A stretch of DNA of 64,000 nt from NCBI GenBank assembly GCA_000759755.1, contig BBMW01000012.1, positions 98,253 through 162,252 on the forward strand, in the 5' to 3' direction. This document shows positions 49,408-59,498 of this stretch, in pieces. The DNA is from Citrobacter werkmanii NBRC 105721 (GTDB lineage: Bacteria > Pseudomonadota > Gammaproteobacteria > Enterobacterales > Enterobacteriaceae). How positions within the stretch are numbered: position 1 is the first letter of the stretch; every line of letters begins with the position of its first letter. The notes under the pieces are model-generated. The model ran no database searches. It was given only the letters and a program-made list of their open reading frames with translations, and had not been told where the DNA came from. Made by a program: the position numbers and the translations under genes.

Positions 49408-50289
49408 ATGCCATGGATTCAACTGAAACTGAACACGACCGGTGCAAACGCTGAAGAGTTGAGCGACGCACTGATGGAAGCGGGCTCCGTTTCCATTACC
49501 TTCCAGGATACGCATGATACGCCGGTATTTGAACCACTGCCGGGCGAGACTCGCCTGTGGGGCGATACCGACGTTATCGGCTTGTTCGATGCAGAAACCG
49601 ACATGAAAGAGGTCGTTGCTATTCTGGAGCGGCATCCGCTGCTGGGTGCTGGCTTCGCGCATAAAATCGAACAGCTTGAAGACAAAGACTGGGAACGCGA
49701 ATGGATGGATAACTTCCACCCAATGCGCTTTGGTGAACGTCTGTGGATTTGCCCAAGCTGGCGCGATGTCCCGGATGAGAACGCCGTCAACGTGATGCTC
49801 GACCCGGGACTGGCGTTTGGTACTGGCACTCACCCAACCACCTCTCTGTGCCTGCAATGGCTGGATGGTCTCGATCTTAACGGTAAAACGGTTATCGACT
49901 TTGGCTGCGGCTCCGGCATTCTTGCCATTGCGGCACTGAAGCTGGGTGCGGCGAAAGCGATTGGTGTGGATATCGATCCGCAAGCGATTCAGGCCAGCCG
50001 TGATAACGCCCAGCGTAATGGCGTTTCTGAGCGTCTGGAACTTTATCTGCCTAAAGACCAGCCAGAGGCGATGAAAGCCGATGTGGTGGTCGCCAACATC
50101 CTTGCAGGCCCATTACGTGAACTGGCGCCGTTAATCAGCGTGCTGCCCGTTGAGGGCGGTTTACTGGGGCTTTCTGGTATTCTTGCCAGCCAGGCGGAAA
50201 GCGTCTGTGAAGCCTATGCCGATCTCTTTACGCTCGATCCGGTTATCGAGAAAGAAGAGTGGTGTCGCATTACCGGACAGAAAAAATAA
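49408..50289 (+). CDS. prmA: ribosomal protein L11 methyltransferase
   Basis: PrmA trimethylates several amino groups of ribosomal protein L11. The 293-residue protein has an N-terminal substrate-recognition domain (about 1-60) and a class I methyltransferase domain with the S-adenosylmethionine motif [20 protein letters not shown] (about 159-178). The NPPY-like catalytic segment reads [13 protein letters not shown]. It is 11 bases after panF and may share its transcript. Confidence 0.96.
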   Translation: MPWIQLKLNTTGANAEELSDALMEAGSVSITFQDTHDTPVFEPLPGETRLWGDTDVIGLFDAETDMKEVVAILERHPLLGAGFAHKIEQLEDKDWEREWMDNFHPMRFGERLWICPSWRDVPDENAVNVMLDPGLAFGTGTHPTTSLCLQWLDGLDLNGKTVIDFGCGSGILAIAALKLGAAKAIGVDIDPQAIQASRDNAQRNGVSERLELYLPKDQPEAMKADVVVANILAGPLRELAPLISVLPVEGGLLGLSGILASQAESVCEAYADLFTLDPVIEKEEWCRITGQKK

Positions 50290-50649
50290 TCCCTTCTCGT
50301 TACCGTTGGTAACGCAAAAATCGCTCTTTTTTTCGCAAAAGGATTTGCGGAAATGAGAGCGAGATCGCATTACAAAGTCACTATTTGCTCACAAAAACAG
50401 CTTTTTATCCTGATAACCTAAGGCTGGCCATAATAAAAAAAGAGAAGTTTTCGGAATTTATAAACGGATGACAAATTAACACAACCACGTATCCAAATGA
50501 TTATTAAAGATTTTAATTTGAAACTGTGTACTTAACCAGCAATTCATTGATCCACCTCAGTGGATTGGTCAAAGTTTGGCCTTTCATCTCGTGCGAAAAA
50601 TGCGTAATATACGCCGCCTTGCAGTCACAGTATGGTCATTTCTTAACTC
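50290..50649 (+). promoter_or_regulatory. prmA 3' hairpin and dusB-fis promoter region
   Basis: A stem CGTTACC-GTT-GGTAACG (50298-50314) after prmA is a likely terminator. Further right the dusB-fis promoter reads TTTCAT (50582-50587), 17 bases, TAATAT (50605-50610). A GC-rich discriminator ACGCCGCC follows, typical of stringent, growth-rate-controlled promoters. This matches the E. coli fis promoter, which drives dusB and fis together and is repressed by Fis itself. AT-rich DNA before it suits Fis and IHF binding, not resolved here. Confidence 0.7.
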
Positions 50650-51615
50650 ATGCGCATCGGACAATACCAGCTCAGAAATCGCCTGATCGCAGCACCTATG
50701 GCTGGCATCACTGACAGACCATTCAGGACGCTGTGCTATGAGATGGGAGCCGGATTGACGGTATCCGAGATGATGTCTTCTAACCCGCAGGTTTGGGAAA
50801 GCGACAAGTCTCGTTTACGGATGGTGCACGTTGATGAGCCAGGAATTCGCACGGTGCAAATTGCCGGTAACGATCCTGTTGAGATGGCCGATGCCGCACG
50901 TATTAACGTGGAAAGCGGCGCCCAGATTATTGATATCAATATGGGGTGTCCGGCTAAAAAAGTGAATCGCAAGCTCGCAGGTTCAGCCCTCTTGCAGTAC
51001 CCGGATTTAGTGAAATCAATACTAACCGAGGTCGTCAATGCAGTGGACGTTCCTGTCACACTCAAGATTCGCACCGGCTGGGCTCCGGAACACCGTAACT
51101 GCGTAGAGATTGCCCAACTGGCTGAAGACTGTGGCATTCAGGCTCTGACCATTCATGGACGCACCCGCGCCTGTTTGTTCAATGGAGATGCTGAGTACGA
51201 CAGTATTCGGGCAGTTAAGCAGAAAGTTTCCATTCCGATTATCGCGAATGGCGACATTACTGACCCGCTTAAAGCCAGAGCTGTACTCGACTATACGGGG
51301 GCGGATGCCCTGATGATAGGCCGTGCAGCTCAGGGAAGACCCTGGATCTTTCGGGAAATCCAGCATTATCTGGACACTGGGGAGCTGCTGCCCCCGCTGC
51401 CACTGGCAGAGGTGAAGCGCTTGCTTTGTGCGCATGTTCGGGAACTGCACGACTTCTATGGTCAGGCAAAAGGGTACCGAATTGCGCGTAAACACGTATC
51501 CTGGTATCTCCAGGAACACGCTCCGGATGACCAGTTTCGGCGCACATTCAACGCCATTGAAGATTCCAGCGAACAGCTGGCGGCGTTGGAGGCATACTTC
51601 GAAAATTTTGCGTAA
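50650..51615 (+). CDS. dusB: tRNA-dihydrouridine synthase B
   Basis: DusB is a flavin enzyme that reduces a uridine in the tRNA D-loop (position 17 in E. coli). The 321-residue protein has an FMN-binding TIM barrel with [14 protein letters not shown] at the start and the catalytic cysteine in [20 protein letters not shown] (about residue 100). TIHGRTR and [15 protein letters not shown] contribute FMN phosphate contacts. It is the first gene of dusB-fis; its long-known cotranscription with fis is conserved here (25 bases between). Confidence 0.96.
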   Translation: MRIGQYQLRNRLIAAPMAGITDRPFRTLCYEMGAGLTVSEMMSSNPQVWESDKSRLRMVHVDEPGIRTVQIAGNDPVEMADAARINVESGAQIIDINMGCPAKKVNRKLAGSALLQYPDLVKSILTEVVNAVDVPVTLKIRTGWAPEHRNCVEIAQLAEDCGIQALTIHGRTRACLFNGDAEYDSIRAVKQKVSIPIIANGDITDPLKARAVLDYTGADALMIGRAAQGRPWIFREIQHYLDTGELLPPLPLAEVKRLLCAHVRELHDFYGQAKGYRIARKHVSWYLQEHAPDDQFRRTFNAIEDSSEQLAALEAYFENFA

Positions 51616-51640
51616 ACAGAAATAAAGAGCTGACAGAACT

Positions 51641-51937
51641 ATGTTCGAACAACGCGTAAATTCTGACGTACTGACCGTTTCTACCGTTAACTCCCAGGAC
51701 CAGGTGACTCAAAAGCCCCTGCGTGACTCGGTTAAACAGGCACTGAAGAACTATTTTGCTCAATTGAATGGTCAAGACGTTAATGATCTCTATGAGCTGG
51801 TACTGGCTGAAGTAGAACAGCCCCTGTTGGACATGGTGATGCAATACACCCGCGGTAACCAGACCCGTGCTGCCCTGATGATGGGCATCAACCGTGGTAC
51901 GCTGCGTAAAAAACTGAAAAAATACGGCATGAACTGA
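51641..51937 (+). CDS. fis: nucleoid protein Fis
   Basis: Fis is an abundant DNA-bending protein that activates rRNA promoters and shapes the nucleoid during rapid growth. The 98-residue protein appears identical or nearly so to that of E. coli as I recall it. It has an N-terminal beta-hairpin (about 10-26) used for recombinase activation and a C-terminal helix-turn-helix, [20 protein letters not shown] (about 72-91). It is transcribed with dusB and followed by a terminator. Confidence 0.99.
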
Positions 51938-51962
51938 TACTAATCAGTTAAATGTTTGTTTT

Positions 51963-51999
51963 AAAAGGCGCTACTCGGCATGGGGAAGCGCCTTTTTTA
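51963..51999 (+). terminator. fis terminator
   Basis: AAAAGGCGCT (51963-51972) pairs with AGCGCCTTTT (51987-51996) around a 14-base loop, followed by more Ts. It ends dusB-fis before yhdJ. Confidence 0.87.
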
Positions 52000-52025
52000 T
52001 TAACGTCACATGGGAGGCTTTGGCG

Positions 52026-52910
52026 ATGAACGCAAGATGTGAACCTGTCTATTTTGGCGATGAATCTAAAAAGATAATCCTGGGTGATGCGCTAACCGAG
52101 CTAAAAAAGCTACCCGCTGAAAGCATCGATCTCATTTTTGCCGACCCACCTTATAACATCGGCAAAGACTTTGACGGGATGGTGGAATCCTGGGACGAAG
52201 AGACCTTTCTGGCGTGGCTGTTTGAATGCATTGACGAGTGCCATCGCATTCTCAAACCACACGGTAGCATGTACATCATGAACAGTACGGAGAACATGCC
52301 GTACATCGACCTCAAATGCCGCCAGCTTTTTACCATCAAAAGCCGTATCGTGTGGTCATATGATAGCTCAGGGGTACAGGCTAAAAACTACTTTGGTTCG
52401 ATGTATGAACCGATCCTGATGATGGTCAAAGATCAGAAAAACTACACGTTTAATCGTAATGATGTTCTGGTTGAAGCCAAAACGGGCGCTAAACGTGCGC
52501 TAATAGACTACAGAAAGAATCCGCCCCAGCCTTACAATCAGAAAAAAGTACCTGGCAATGTCTGGGATTTTCCCCGCGTTCGCTATCTGATGGACGAATA
52601 CGAAAATCACCCCACTCAAAAACCCAAAGCCCTCCTGGAACGCATCATTCTGGCTTCCTCCAACCCGGATGACAAAGTGCTGGATCCGTTTGCCGGCAGC
52701 TTTACAACCGGCGCCACAGCTGTGGAATTAGGTCGTAAATTTGTCGGTATTGAAATCAATGCTGAGTACGTAAAAATGGGGCTCAGAAGACTGAGTATCG
52801 GTTCTCATTTTTCAGAGACTGAACTTGCAAAAGTGAAAAAACGTAAGACAAAAAACCTGTCCAAAAAGAGCCGATTAACGGCAAACAGTGGCGCTCTTTC
52901 GGCAAAGTAA
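52026..52910 (+). CDS. yhdJ: orphan DNA adenine methyltransferase YhdJ
   Basis: YhdJ is a solitary N6-adenine DNA methyltransferase; the E. coli enzyme modifies ATGCAT and has no partner restriction enzyme. The 294-residue protein has the catalytic FADPPYNIG (about 38-46) ahead of the S-adenosylmethionine motif VLDPFAGSFTTGA (about 219-231), the beta-class order. The chosen ATG at 52026 follows GGGAGG by 8 bases. The C-terminus is lysine-rich (KVKKRKTKNLSKKSRL) and differs somewhat from E. coli in its last residues. Confidence 0.92.
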   Translation: MNARCEPVYFGDESKKIILGDALTELKKLPAESIDLIFADPPYNIGKDFDGMVESWDEETFLAWLFECIDECHRILKPHGSMYIMNSTENMPYIDLKCRQLFTIKSRIVWSYDSSGVQAKNYFGSMYEPILMMVKDQKNYTFNRNDVLVEAKTGAKRALIDYRKNPPQPYNQKKVPGNVWDFPRVRYLMDEYENHPTQKPKALLERIILASSNPDDKVLDPFAGSFTTGATAVELGRKFVGIEINAEYVKMGLRRLSIGSHFSETELAKVKKRKTKNLSKKSRLTANSGALSAK

Positions 52911-52992
52911 AGGCATTGTAAGTCTGCTTTTCAGCTTACTGATTTCGTGTATATTCCCTGCAAGCTTGGGCATGAATACACAGGATTTAGCA

Positions 52993-53157
52993 ATGATTCG
53001 CAAGTATTGGTGGCTGGTTGTTTTTGCGGTCTTCGTTTTTCTTTTTGATGCGCTGCTCATCCAGTGGATAGAACTGATGACAACAGAGCACGACAAGTGT
53101 CGGAATATGAACTCAGTGAATCCCCTAAAGCTGGTCAACTGCGCCGATCTCGACTAG
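52993..53157 (+). CDS. yhdU: small membrane protein YhdU
   Basis: YhdU is a 54-residue protein with one membrane helix (about 5-27, YWWLVVFAVFVFLFDALLIQW) and a short polar tail with two cysteines (KCRNMNSVNPLKLVNC). The ATG at 52993 is chosen because it matches the E. coli start and follows AGGA; a longer frame beginning at 52888 overlaps yhdJ. Function is unknown. It converges on acrS. Confidence 0.82.
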   Translation: MIRKYWWLVVFAVFVFLFDALLIQWIELMTTEHDKCRNMNSVNPLKLVNCADLD

Positions 53158-53191
53158 CACCGTCGACAGCCGTCAGGCCCTGGCGGCTACA

Positions 53192-53848
53192 CTACCCAAC
53201 CTGGTTTTCACTCTGTATTAATTGCATTACACAGCCGTCCGGGCTTAGCATTTTTAATACATTGTCAACTAATGCTGGCGCTTGCCCATAAAGATCATAA
53301 CTCTCTGGATTCATTAGCCAGTTTTTTATTATTCCGCTAAAGCTACCATGCAAAATAATGATGATGACGTCTAAATCCAGACTGGTGGCAATCAAATTTT
53401 CATCTACGCACCGTTGGAGAGAATCGCGAATACTTTGGTGGCTGAGACCTATTTTATCGCGAATTGCCTGCTCTGATATCATATCTTTATGGAATTCGCA
53501 TTTATGATATAAAATCTGCATTAATGCCTGCTGGCGAGGGTTCTCCGCAATATATTGTAATCCCACCACAAATTTTTCACGCAACCGCTGTAAAGGGTTA
53601 TCCCCCCAACGACCAATAAGCTTGTCCTGAATAAGATCGCGTAAGGGTGGTTGTTGTAACCATATCTCATTAAACAATTGAGTTTTATTTTCGAAATGCC
53701 AATAAAGTGCACCCCGCGTCACATTGGCGGCATCCGCTATGTCGTTTAGCGTCGTATTACCTACGCCACGTGCGGCAAACTGTACAATCGCCGTTTCCAT
53801 CAGGTGCTGTCGCGTTTTGAGGGCATCCGCTTTTGTTTTTCTGGCCAT
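53192..53848 (-). CDS. acrS: TetR-type repressor AcrS
   Basis: AcrS (EnvR) is a TetR-family regulator encoded next to acrEF; in E. coli it represses acrAB. The 218-residue protein has an N-terminal helix-turn-helix (VGNTTLNDIADAANVTRGAL followed by YWHFENKTQLFNEI, about 30-65) and a helical ligand-binding domain. It begins MARKTKADALKTRQHLMETA as in AcrR. It is divergent from acrE across a 413-base AT-rich spacer. Confidence 0.94.
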   Translation of the reverse strand: MARKTKADALKTRQHLMETAIVQFAARGVGNTTLNDIADAANVTRGALYWHFENKTQLFNEIWLQQPPLRDLIQDKLIGRWGDNPLQRLREKFVVGLQYIAENPRQQALMQILYHKCEFHKDMISEQAIRDKIGLSHQSIRDSLQRCVDENLIATSLDLDVIIIILHGSFSGIIKNWLMNPESYDLYGQAPALVDNVLKMLSPDGCVMQLIQSENQVG

Positions 53849-54261
53849 GATTCCGACTATCTGGATTGGAGTAGAGAATGATTAACTTTCTTATCTAATA
53901 TTTGCTATCCGGAACAAATGTATCACTTAGTGTTTATTTAGACGAGGGCTAAAGTATTTAATTGCGGACATTACACACGAATAGATAAAACAAATAACAA
54001 AAACCAATATATTCACCATTCAGATGATCATTTCGAAATGTATTTATCAGCATCATAGTGTTGCTATAAATATCACAATGAAACGGTAGCTGATTAATCT
54101 TTTTTTGCTTTTATGTGCCGTGAACCCCGCCCATAAATAAGTATTGCTTACATCGCAAGCTAATAATTTGTAGGATAGCCAACTATTATTTTTCTTGTGC
54201 GCGTTATCACCTCTGCTGTTACCCGGTTAATAACGAGCGTTCGGTTTTTTAAGGAATAGAA
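53849..54261. promoter_or_regulatory. divergent acrS/acrEF control region
   Basis: This spacer is markedly AT-rich, consistent with the H-NS silencing of acrEF known in E. coli. It contains the palindrome CATTTCGAAATG (54029-54040) and, near acrS, GGAACAAATGTATC, which faintly resembles half of an AcrR-type operator. Neither is proven. I found no gene. Confidence 0.5.
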
Positions 54262-55422
54262 ATGACGAAAAATGCCAGGTTATCACTCCTGCCCTCATTC
54301 ATCATCATCTCCGCTGCATTACTCGCCGGTTGTAACGATCAGGGAGAAACACAAGCACATCCCGCAGAGCCGCAGGTGACTGTCCATGTCGTCGAAAAGG
54401 CCCCTTTAGCCGTGACGACCGAATTACCCGGACGCACCACAGCGTTTCGTATTGCAGAAGTCCGTCCTCAGGTGAGCGGAATTGTACTTAAACGGAATTT
54501 CACCGAGGGGAGCGATGTTGAAGCCGGTCAATCGCTTTATCAGATCGATCCAGCGACTTACCAGGCTGACTATGACAGCGCCAAAGGCGAACTGGCAAAG
54601 AGTGAAGCGGCGGCCGCTATCGCGCATTTAACGGTAAAACGTTATGTGCCGCTGGTTGGCACCAAGTACATCAGCCAGCAAGAGTACGATCAGGCAATTG
54701 CTGATGCCCGCCAGGCCGATGCCTCCGTAATTGCGGCCAAAGCGGCGGTCGAAAGCGCACGTATCAACCTGGCCTACACCAAAGTGACATCGCCCATTAG
54801 CGGACGTATCGGTAAATCTAACGTCACCGAAGGCGCATTAGTCACGAATGGTCAGGCAACTGAGCTTGCTACTGTGCAACAGCTCGATCCCATCTATGTT
54901 GACGTGACGCAGTCCAGTAACGACTTTATGCGCCTCAAGCAGTCTATTGAACAAGGCAGTCTGCATAAAGACAGCGCCAGCAGTACCGTCGAGCTGGTGA
55001 TGGAAAATGGTCAGGCATACCCACTCAAGGGTTCATTGCAATTTTCTGATGTGACGGTTGATGAAAGCACCGGATCAATCACTCTCAGAGCCGTATTCCC
55101 TAACCCACAGCACACGCTGCTGCCAGGCATGTTTGTGCGTGCTCGCATTGATGAAGGCGTCCAGCCGAATGCCATTCTCGTTCCGCAGCAGGGGGTGACA
55201 CGTACACCTCGTGGCGATGCCACCGTGATGGTCGTTAACGACAAGAGCCAGGTTGAAGCGCGGGCAGTTGTCGCCGCTCAAGCGATTGGCGACAAATGGC
55301 TCATCAGCGAAGGTCTGCAACCCGGTGACAAAGTTATCGTGAGCGGCTTACAAAAAGCACGCCCTGGCGTTCAGGTTAAAGCAACCGCCGATAACGAACC
55401 CCCTGCGACGAAAGCCCAATAA
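54262..55422 (+). CDS. acrE: multidrug efflux membrane-fusion lipoprotein AcrE
   Basis: AcrE is the periplasmic adaptor of the AcrEF-TolC multidrug pump. The 386-residue precursor has a lipoprotein signal ending LLAGC with lipid-bearing Cys24. Lipoyl-like halves (TAFRIAEVRPQVSGIVLKRN and TKVTSPISGRIGKSNVTEGA) surround the helical hairpin (about 100-170), and beta-barrel and membrane-proximal domains follow. It lies 11 bases before acrF. Usually this operon is weakly expressed unless H-NS silencing is relieved or an insertion supplies a promoter; no insertion is seen here. Confidence 0.95.
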   Translation: MTKNARLSLLPSFIIISAALLAGCNDQGETQAHPAEPQVTVHVVEKAPLAVTTELPGRTTAFRIAEVRPQVSGIVLKRNFTEGSDVEAGQSLYQIDPATYQADYDSAKGELAKSEAAAAIAHLTVKRYVPLVGTKYISQQEYDQAIADARQADASVIAAKAAVESARINLAYTKVTSPISGRIGKSNVTEGALVTNGQATELATVQQLDPIYVDVTQSSNDFMRLKQSIEQGSLHKDSASSTVELVMENGQAYPLKGSLQFSDVTVDESTGSITLRAVFPNPQHTLLPGMFVRARIDEGVQPNAILVPQQGVTRTPRGDATVMVVNDKSQVEARAVVAAQAIGDKWLISEGLQPGDKVIVSGLQKARPGVQVKATADNEPPATKAQ

Positions 55423-55433
55423 GGTAACCGGAC

Positions 55434-58400
55434 ATGGCTAACTTTTTTATCAGGCGTCCTATCTTTGCCTGGGTACTGGCCATCATTCTGATGATGGCGG
55501 GTGCTCTGGCAATTATGCAACTGCCCGTGGCGCAGTACCCGACCATCGCGCCTCCTGCCGTATCGGTTTCCGCCACCTACCCAGGTGCGGATGCGCAAAC
55601 GGTACAGGATACCGTCACGCAGGTTATCGAACAGAATATGAACGGTATCGATAACCTGATGTATATGTCCTCCACCAGCGATTCAGCCGGGAGTGTGACC
55701 ATCACGCTGACCTTCCAGTCCGGTACCGACCCCGATATCGCGCAGGTTCAGGTACAAAACAAGCTGCAGCTCGCCACTCCCTTACTGCCGCAAGAAGTTC
55801 AGCAGCAGGGGATCAGCGTCGAGAAATCCAGTAGCAGCTTTTTGATGGTCGCGGGTTTTGTTTCTGACAACCCACAAACCACTCAGGATGACATTTCCGA
55901 CTACGTCGCCTCGAACGTTAAAGACTCAATCAGCCGTCTGAATGGCGTGGGTGACGTGCAGCTGTTTGGTGCGCAGTACGCTATGCGTATCTGGCTGGAT
56001 GCAAACTTGTTGAATAAGTACCAGCTCACGCCGGTTGATGTGATCAATCAGTTGAAGGTGCAGAACGATCAGATTGCTGCCGGTCAGTTAGGCGGTACGC
56101 CTGCGTTGCCTAATCAGCAGCTTAATGCCTCTATCATTGCGCAAACGCGACTGAAAGACCCTGAAGAGTTCGGCAAAGTAACTTTACGCGTGAATAGCGA
56201 TGGTTCGGTCGTTCACCTGAAAGACGTTGCACGCATCGAGTTGGGTGGTGAGAACTACAACGTAGTCGCGCGTATTAACGGGAAACCAGCATCCGGTCTC
56301 GGGATCAAACTGGCAACCGGGGCAAACGCGCTGGATACCGCAAACGCTATCAAAGCCAAGCTGGTTGAACTGCAACCGTTCTTCCCGCAGGGAATGAAGG
56401 TGGTCTATCCGTACGACACCACCCCGTTTGTAACCATCTCCATTCATGAAGTGGTAAAAACGCTGTTTGAAGCGATCGTGCTGGTGTTCCTGGTCATGTA
56501 TTTGTTCCTGCAAAACATCCGGGCTACGCTCATTCCAACCATTGCCGTACCTGTTGTATTGTTGGGCACATTTGCCGTACTTGCCGCGTTTGGCTACTCA
56601 ATAAACACCCTGACGATGTTCGGCATGGTACTCGCCATCGGCCTATTGGTTGATGATGCGATAGTGGTGGTGGAAAACGTGGAACGTGTGATGATGGAAG
56701 ATAATCTGCCGCCCAAAGAGGCGACAGAAAAATCCATGTCACAAATTCAGGGCGCGCTGGTCGGTATCGCCATGGTGCTGTCTGCGGTATTTATCCCGAT
56801 GGCCTTCTTCGGCGGCTCAACCGGGGCTATCTATCGGCAGTTCTCTATCACCATCGTTTCTGCAATGGCGCTTTCAGTGCTGGTAGCGCTGATCCTGACT
56901 CCCGCGCTTTGTGCAACGCTGTTGAAGCCGGTATCGGCTGAACATCACGAGAATAAAAGCGGTTTCTTTGGCTGGTTTAATGCCAAATTCGATCACAGCG
57001 TCAATCATTACACCAATAGCGTCAGCGGTATTGTGCGTAAAACCGGGCGTTACCTGGTCGTCTACCTGATTATCGTGATTGGGATGGCGGTGTTGTTTAT
57101 GCGCCTTCCAACCTCCTTCTTGCCAGAAGAAGATCAGGGCGTATTCCTGACAATGATTCAGCTTCCGGCCGGTGCAACGCAAGAGCGAACCCAGAAAGTG
57201 CTGGATCAGGTTACGCATTACTACCTGAACAACGAGAAAGCCAACGTCGAAAGCGTCTTTACGGTTAACGGCTTTAGCTTCAGCGGGCAAGGGCAAAACT
57301 CAGGGATGGCGTTTGTCAGCCTCAAGCCCTGGGAAGAACGCAGTGGCGACGAGAATAACGTTGAATCGATTATCGCCAGAGCAACCCGTGCGTTTAGCCA
57401 GATTCGTGACGGCTTAGTGTTCCCTTTCAACATGCCAGCCATTGTTGAACTGGGTACCGCAACCGGCTTCGACTTCGAGCTGATTGACCAGGGCGGGCTG
57501 GGGCATACTGCGTTAACACAAGCGCGTAACCAACTGCTGGGTATGGTTGCTAAACACCCTGACCTGCTGGTTCGCGTGCGTCCAAACGGTCTCGAGGATA
57601 CCGCCCAGTTCAAGCTGGATGTCGACCAGGAAAAAGCTCAGGCCCTTGGTGTCTCGCTGTCCGATATTAATGAAACCATCTCCGCTGCGCTGGGTGGCTA
57701 TTACGTCAATGACTTCATTGACCGTGGCCGCGTGAAAAAAGTGTACGTACAGGCCGATGCCAAATTCCGTATGTTGCCGGAAGACATCAATAATCTGTAT
57801 GTTCGTAGCGCCAATGGCGAAATGGTACCGTTCTCCACGTTCAGTTCCGCACATTGGATCTACGGTTCACCACGTCTGGAACGTTACAACGGTATGCCTT
57901 CTATGGAACTGTTAGGAGAAGCGGCGCCAGGCCGAAGCACCGGTGAAGCGATGGCGCTGATGGAAAGCCTGGCAGAGAAACTGCCTAACGGTATCGGTCA
58001 TGACTGGACTGGTATGTCCTATCAGGAACGACTCTCAGGGAACCAAGCGCCTGCGCTGTATGCCATCTCGCTCATCGTTGTCTTCCTTTGCCTTGCCGCA
58101 TTGTATGAGAGCTGGTCGATCCCGTTCTCGGTGATGCTGGTTGTACCGCTTGGCGTGGTTGGCGCACTGCTAGCAGCATCGCTACGTGGGATGAATAACG
58201 ACGTGTACTTCCAGGTTGGGTTGCTAACCACTATCGGCCTCTCGGCTAAAAACGCCATTCTGATCGTCGAGTTTGCCAAAGACCTGATGGATAAAGAGGG
58301 TAAAGGGCTGATCGAAGCGACGTTGGAGGCATCCCGCATGCGTCTTCGCCCTATCCTGATGACATCCCTGGCATTTATTCTGGGGGTTATGCCTCTGGTT

Positions 58401-58547
58401 ATCAGCCACGGAGCGGGTAGCGGTGCACAGAATGCGGTCGGCACAGGTGTAATGGGGGGAATGCTAACCGCAACATTGTTGGCGATCTTCTTCGTTCCCG
58501 TCTTCTTCGTTGTCGTCAGACGGCGTTTTAGTCGGCACACTGATTAA
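55434..58547 (+). CDS. acrF: multidrug efflux RND transporter AcrF
   Basis: AcrF is the proton-driven inner-membrane pump of AcrEF-TolC. The 1037-residue protein has the AcrB layout: two repeats of six membrane helices (about 10-30 and 340-540; 540-560 and 870-1030) with two large periplasmic loops. The proton-relay aspartates are in [20 protein letters not shown] (about 400-420), and the matching lysine/arginine helices lie in the second half ([16 protein letters not shown]). It is intact, with no frameshift. Confidence 0.96.
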   Translation: MANFFIRRPIFAWVLAIILMMAGALAIMQLPVAQYPTIAPPAVSVSATYPGADAQTVQDTVTQVIEQNMNGIDNLMYMSSTSDSAGSVTITLTFQSGTDPDIAQVQVQNKLQLATPLLPQEVQQQGISVEKSSSSFLMVAGFVSDNPQTTQDDISDYVASNVKDSISRLNGVGDVQLFGAQYAMRIWLDANLLNKYQLTPVDVINQLKVQNDQIAAGQLGGTPALPNQQLNASIIAQTRLKDPEEFGKVTLRVNSDGSVVHLKDVARIELGGENYNVVARINGKPASGLGIKLATGANALDTANAIKAKLVELQPFFPQGMKVVYPYDTTPFVTISIHEVVKTLFEAIVLVFLVMYLFLQNIRATLIPTIAVPVVLLGTFAVLAAFGYSINTLTMFGMVLAIGLLVDDAIVVVENVERVMMEDNLPPKEATEKSMSQIQGALVGIAMVLSAVFIPMAFFGGSTGAIYRQFSITIVSAMALSVLVALILTPALCATLLKPVSAEHHENKSGFFGWFNAKFDHSVNHYTNSVSGIVRKTGRYLVVYLIIVIGMAVLFMRLPTSFLPEEDQGVFLTMIQLPAGATQERTQKVLDQVTHYYLNNEKANVESVFTVNGFSFSGQGQNSGMAFVSLKPWEERSGDENNVESIIARATRAFSQIRDGLVFPFNMPAIVELGTATGFDFELIDQGGLGHTALTQARNQLLGMVAKHPDLLVRVRPNGLEDTAQFKLDVDQEKAQALGVSLSDINETISAALGGYYVNDFIDRGRVKKVYVQADAKFRMLPEDINNLYVRSANGEMVPFSTFSSAHWIYGSPRLERYNGMPSMELLGEAAPGRSTGEAMALMESLAEKLPNGIGHDWTGMSYQERLSGNQAPALYAISLIVVFLCLAALYESWSIPFSVMLVVPLGVVGALLAASLRGMNNDVYFQVGLLTTIGLSAKNAILIVEFAKDLMDKEGKGLIEATLEASRMRLRPILMTSLAFILGVMPLVISHGAGSGAQNAVGTGVMGGMLTATLLAIFFVPVFFVVVRRRFSRHTD

Positions 58548-58557
58548 TTTGTAAAAT

Positions 58558-58582
58558 AAAGGCGTCTACGGACGCCTTTTTC
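58558..58582 (+). terminator. acrEF terminator
   Basis: GGCGTC-TACG-GACGCC (58561-58576) with As before and TTTTT after is a compact intrinsic terminator 13 bases past acrF. Confidence 0.9.
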
Positions 58583-58818
58583 ATCGGTACACTCTCTCTT
58601 TGTTTATTAATAAGATAGCCATTTATTTCATTTAAGTCGGTCATTAAAACCCGCCCGCAACCTTTCTTTTTATCCATTATTTTTACAATCCACATGAATT
58701 GAGATTATTCCTTCTGTCAGTCTTTTTTTAAGAGGTGGTAAAATAATGACCGAGTTCGCAGATGGCTTAGCGCTTGTCTTTGCTCAATTAGCGAAACGCT
58801 TATTTTTGAGGTAACACC

Positions 58819-59040
58819 ATGAAAAGATTAATATCCGTTGCATTGCTTACCGCGTTTCTTGCCGGTTGTGCACACGATTCTCCTTGCGTACCTGTATACG
58901 ACGATCAGGGACGCCTGGTCCATACCAATACCTGTATGAAAGGCACCACGCAGGATAACTGGGAAACAGCCGGTGCCATCGCCGGTGGCGCAGCCGCCGT
59001 TGCCGGATTGACGCTTGGGATAGTTGCCCTGACCAAATAA
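58819..59040 (+). CDS. yhdV: small lipoprotein YhdV
   Basis: YhdV is a 73-residue predicted lipoprotein: the signal ends LLTAFLAGC with lipid-bearing Cys17. The mature part has two further cysteines (SPCVPVYDDQGRLVHTNTC) that may form a disulfide. A glycine/alanine-rich hydrophobic stretch near the end, ETAGAIAGGAAAVAGLTLGI, resembles a glycine-zipper segment. Function is unknown. It stands alone between acrF and yhdW with a terminator after it; GAGG precedes the ATG. Confidence 0.88.
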   Translation: MKRLISVALLTAFLAGCAHDSPCVPVYDDQGRLVHTNTCMKGTTQDNWETAGAIAGGAAAVAGLTLGIVALTK

Positions 59041-59047
59041 CTCTTCT

Positions 59048-59075
59048 TAAAAGCGCGGTAGCTACCGCGCTTTTA
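59048..59075. terminator. perfect palindromic terminator after yhdV
   Basis: The 28 bases TAAAAGCGCGGTAG/CTACCGCGCTTTTA form a perfect palindrome starting eight bases after yhdV. In RNA it folds to a long GC-rich stem with T-runs on both strands, so it can end transcription either way. Confidence 0.8.
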
Positions 59076-59396
59076 GCAATAAAAATGAAATTCACATATA
59101 AGACAAAACGTTGGTTTATCGCCCTTTCTAAATAATAAAATTGTTATAGATATCCCTCACATATCCACGATTTGAAATTAGCATTTTTCCTGTTCTTGGT
59201 TACACCACGTTTTCTTTTCATTATTCTCACGCGATCAATATTAACGTCCGAAATCGTTATCACGCGTCCTGTCTAATTTTAAAATTTTGCGCTGAAATGT
59301 GGCTTACGTTTCAATTTTGCACCACTTCAGGGCGCTGCATTTATTTTTTCCTGTCTACACTCTGCATATTGCGTCGAATAATCGTGCGCAAAAACC

Positions 59397-59412
59397 TGGC
59401 ACTACCTTTGCT
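59397..59412 (+). promoter_or_regulatory. sigma-54 promoter of yhdWXYZ
   Basis: TGGCACTACCTTTGCT matches the sigma-54 consensus TGGCAC-N5-TTGCW at every fixed position. The invariant GG (59398-59399) and GC (59410-59411) are at the correct spacing, about 87 bases before yhdW. The E. coli yhdWXYZ operon is reported to belong to the NtrC regulon, so this element is expected functionally. A convincing NtrC enhancer was not found; only a half-site TGCACCA at 59318-59324 is noted. The rest of the 458-base gap (59041-59498) looks non-coding. Confidence 0.85.
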
Positions 59413-59498
59413 TAAAAGAGTATGGCCAAAGCCACAGACCGGTAAAAGACGTTTTCAGAACGTTTTCATAACAATAATTCCTCCACACAGGATGCTCT

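Noticed and set aside
54262-58547. acrEF as a recently acquired resistance island
   Set aside because: The operon, its regulator acrS and its neighbours are in their normal enterobacterial position, with no mobile element nearby.
59300-59321. A second sigma-54-like element, TGGCTTACG...TTGCA, before yhdW
   Set aside because: The GG and GC are 16 bases apart instead of 10, so it cannot be bound as a sigma-54 promoter.
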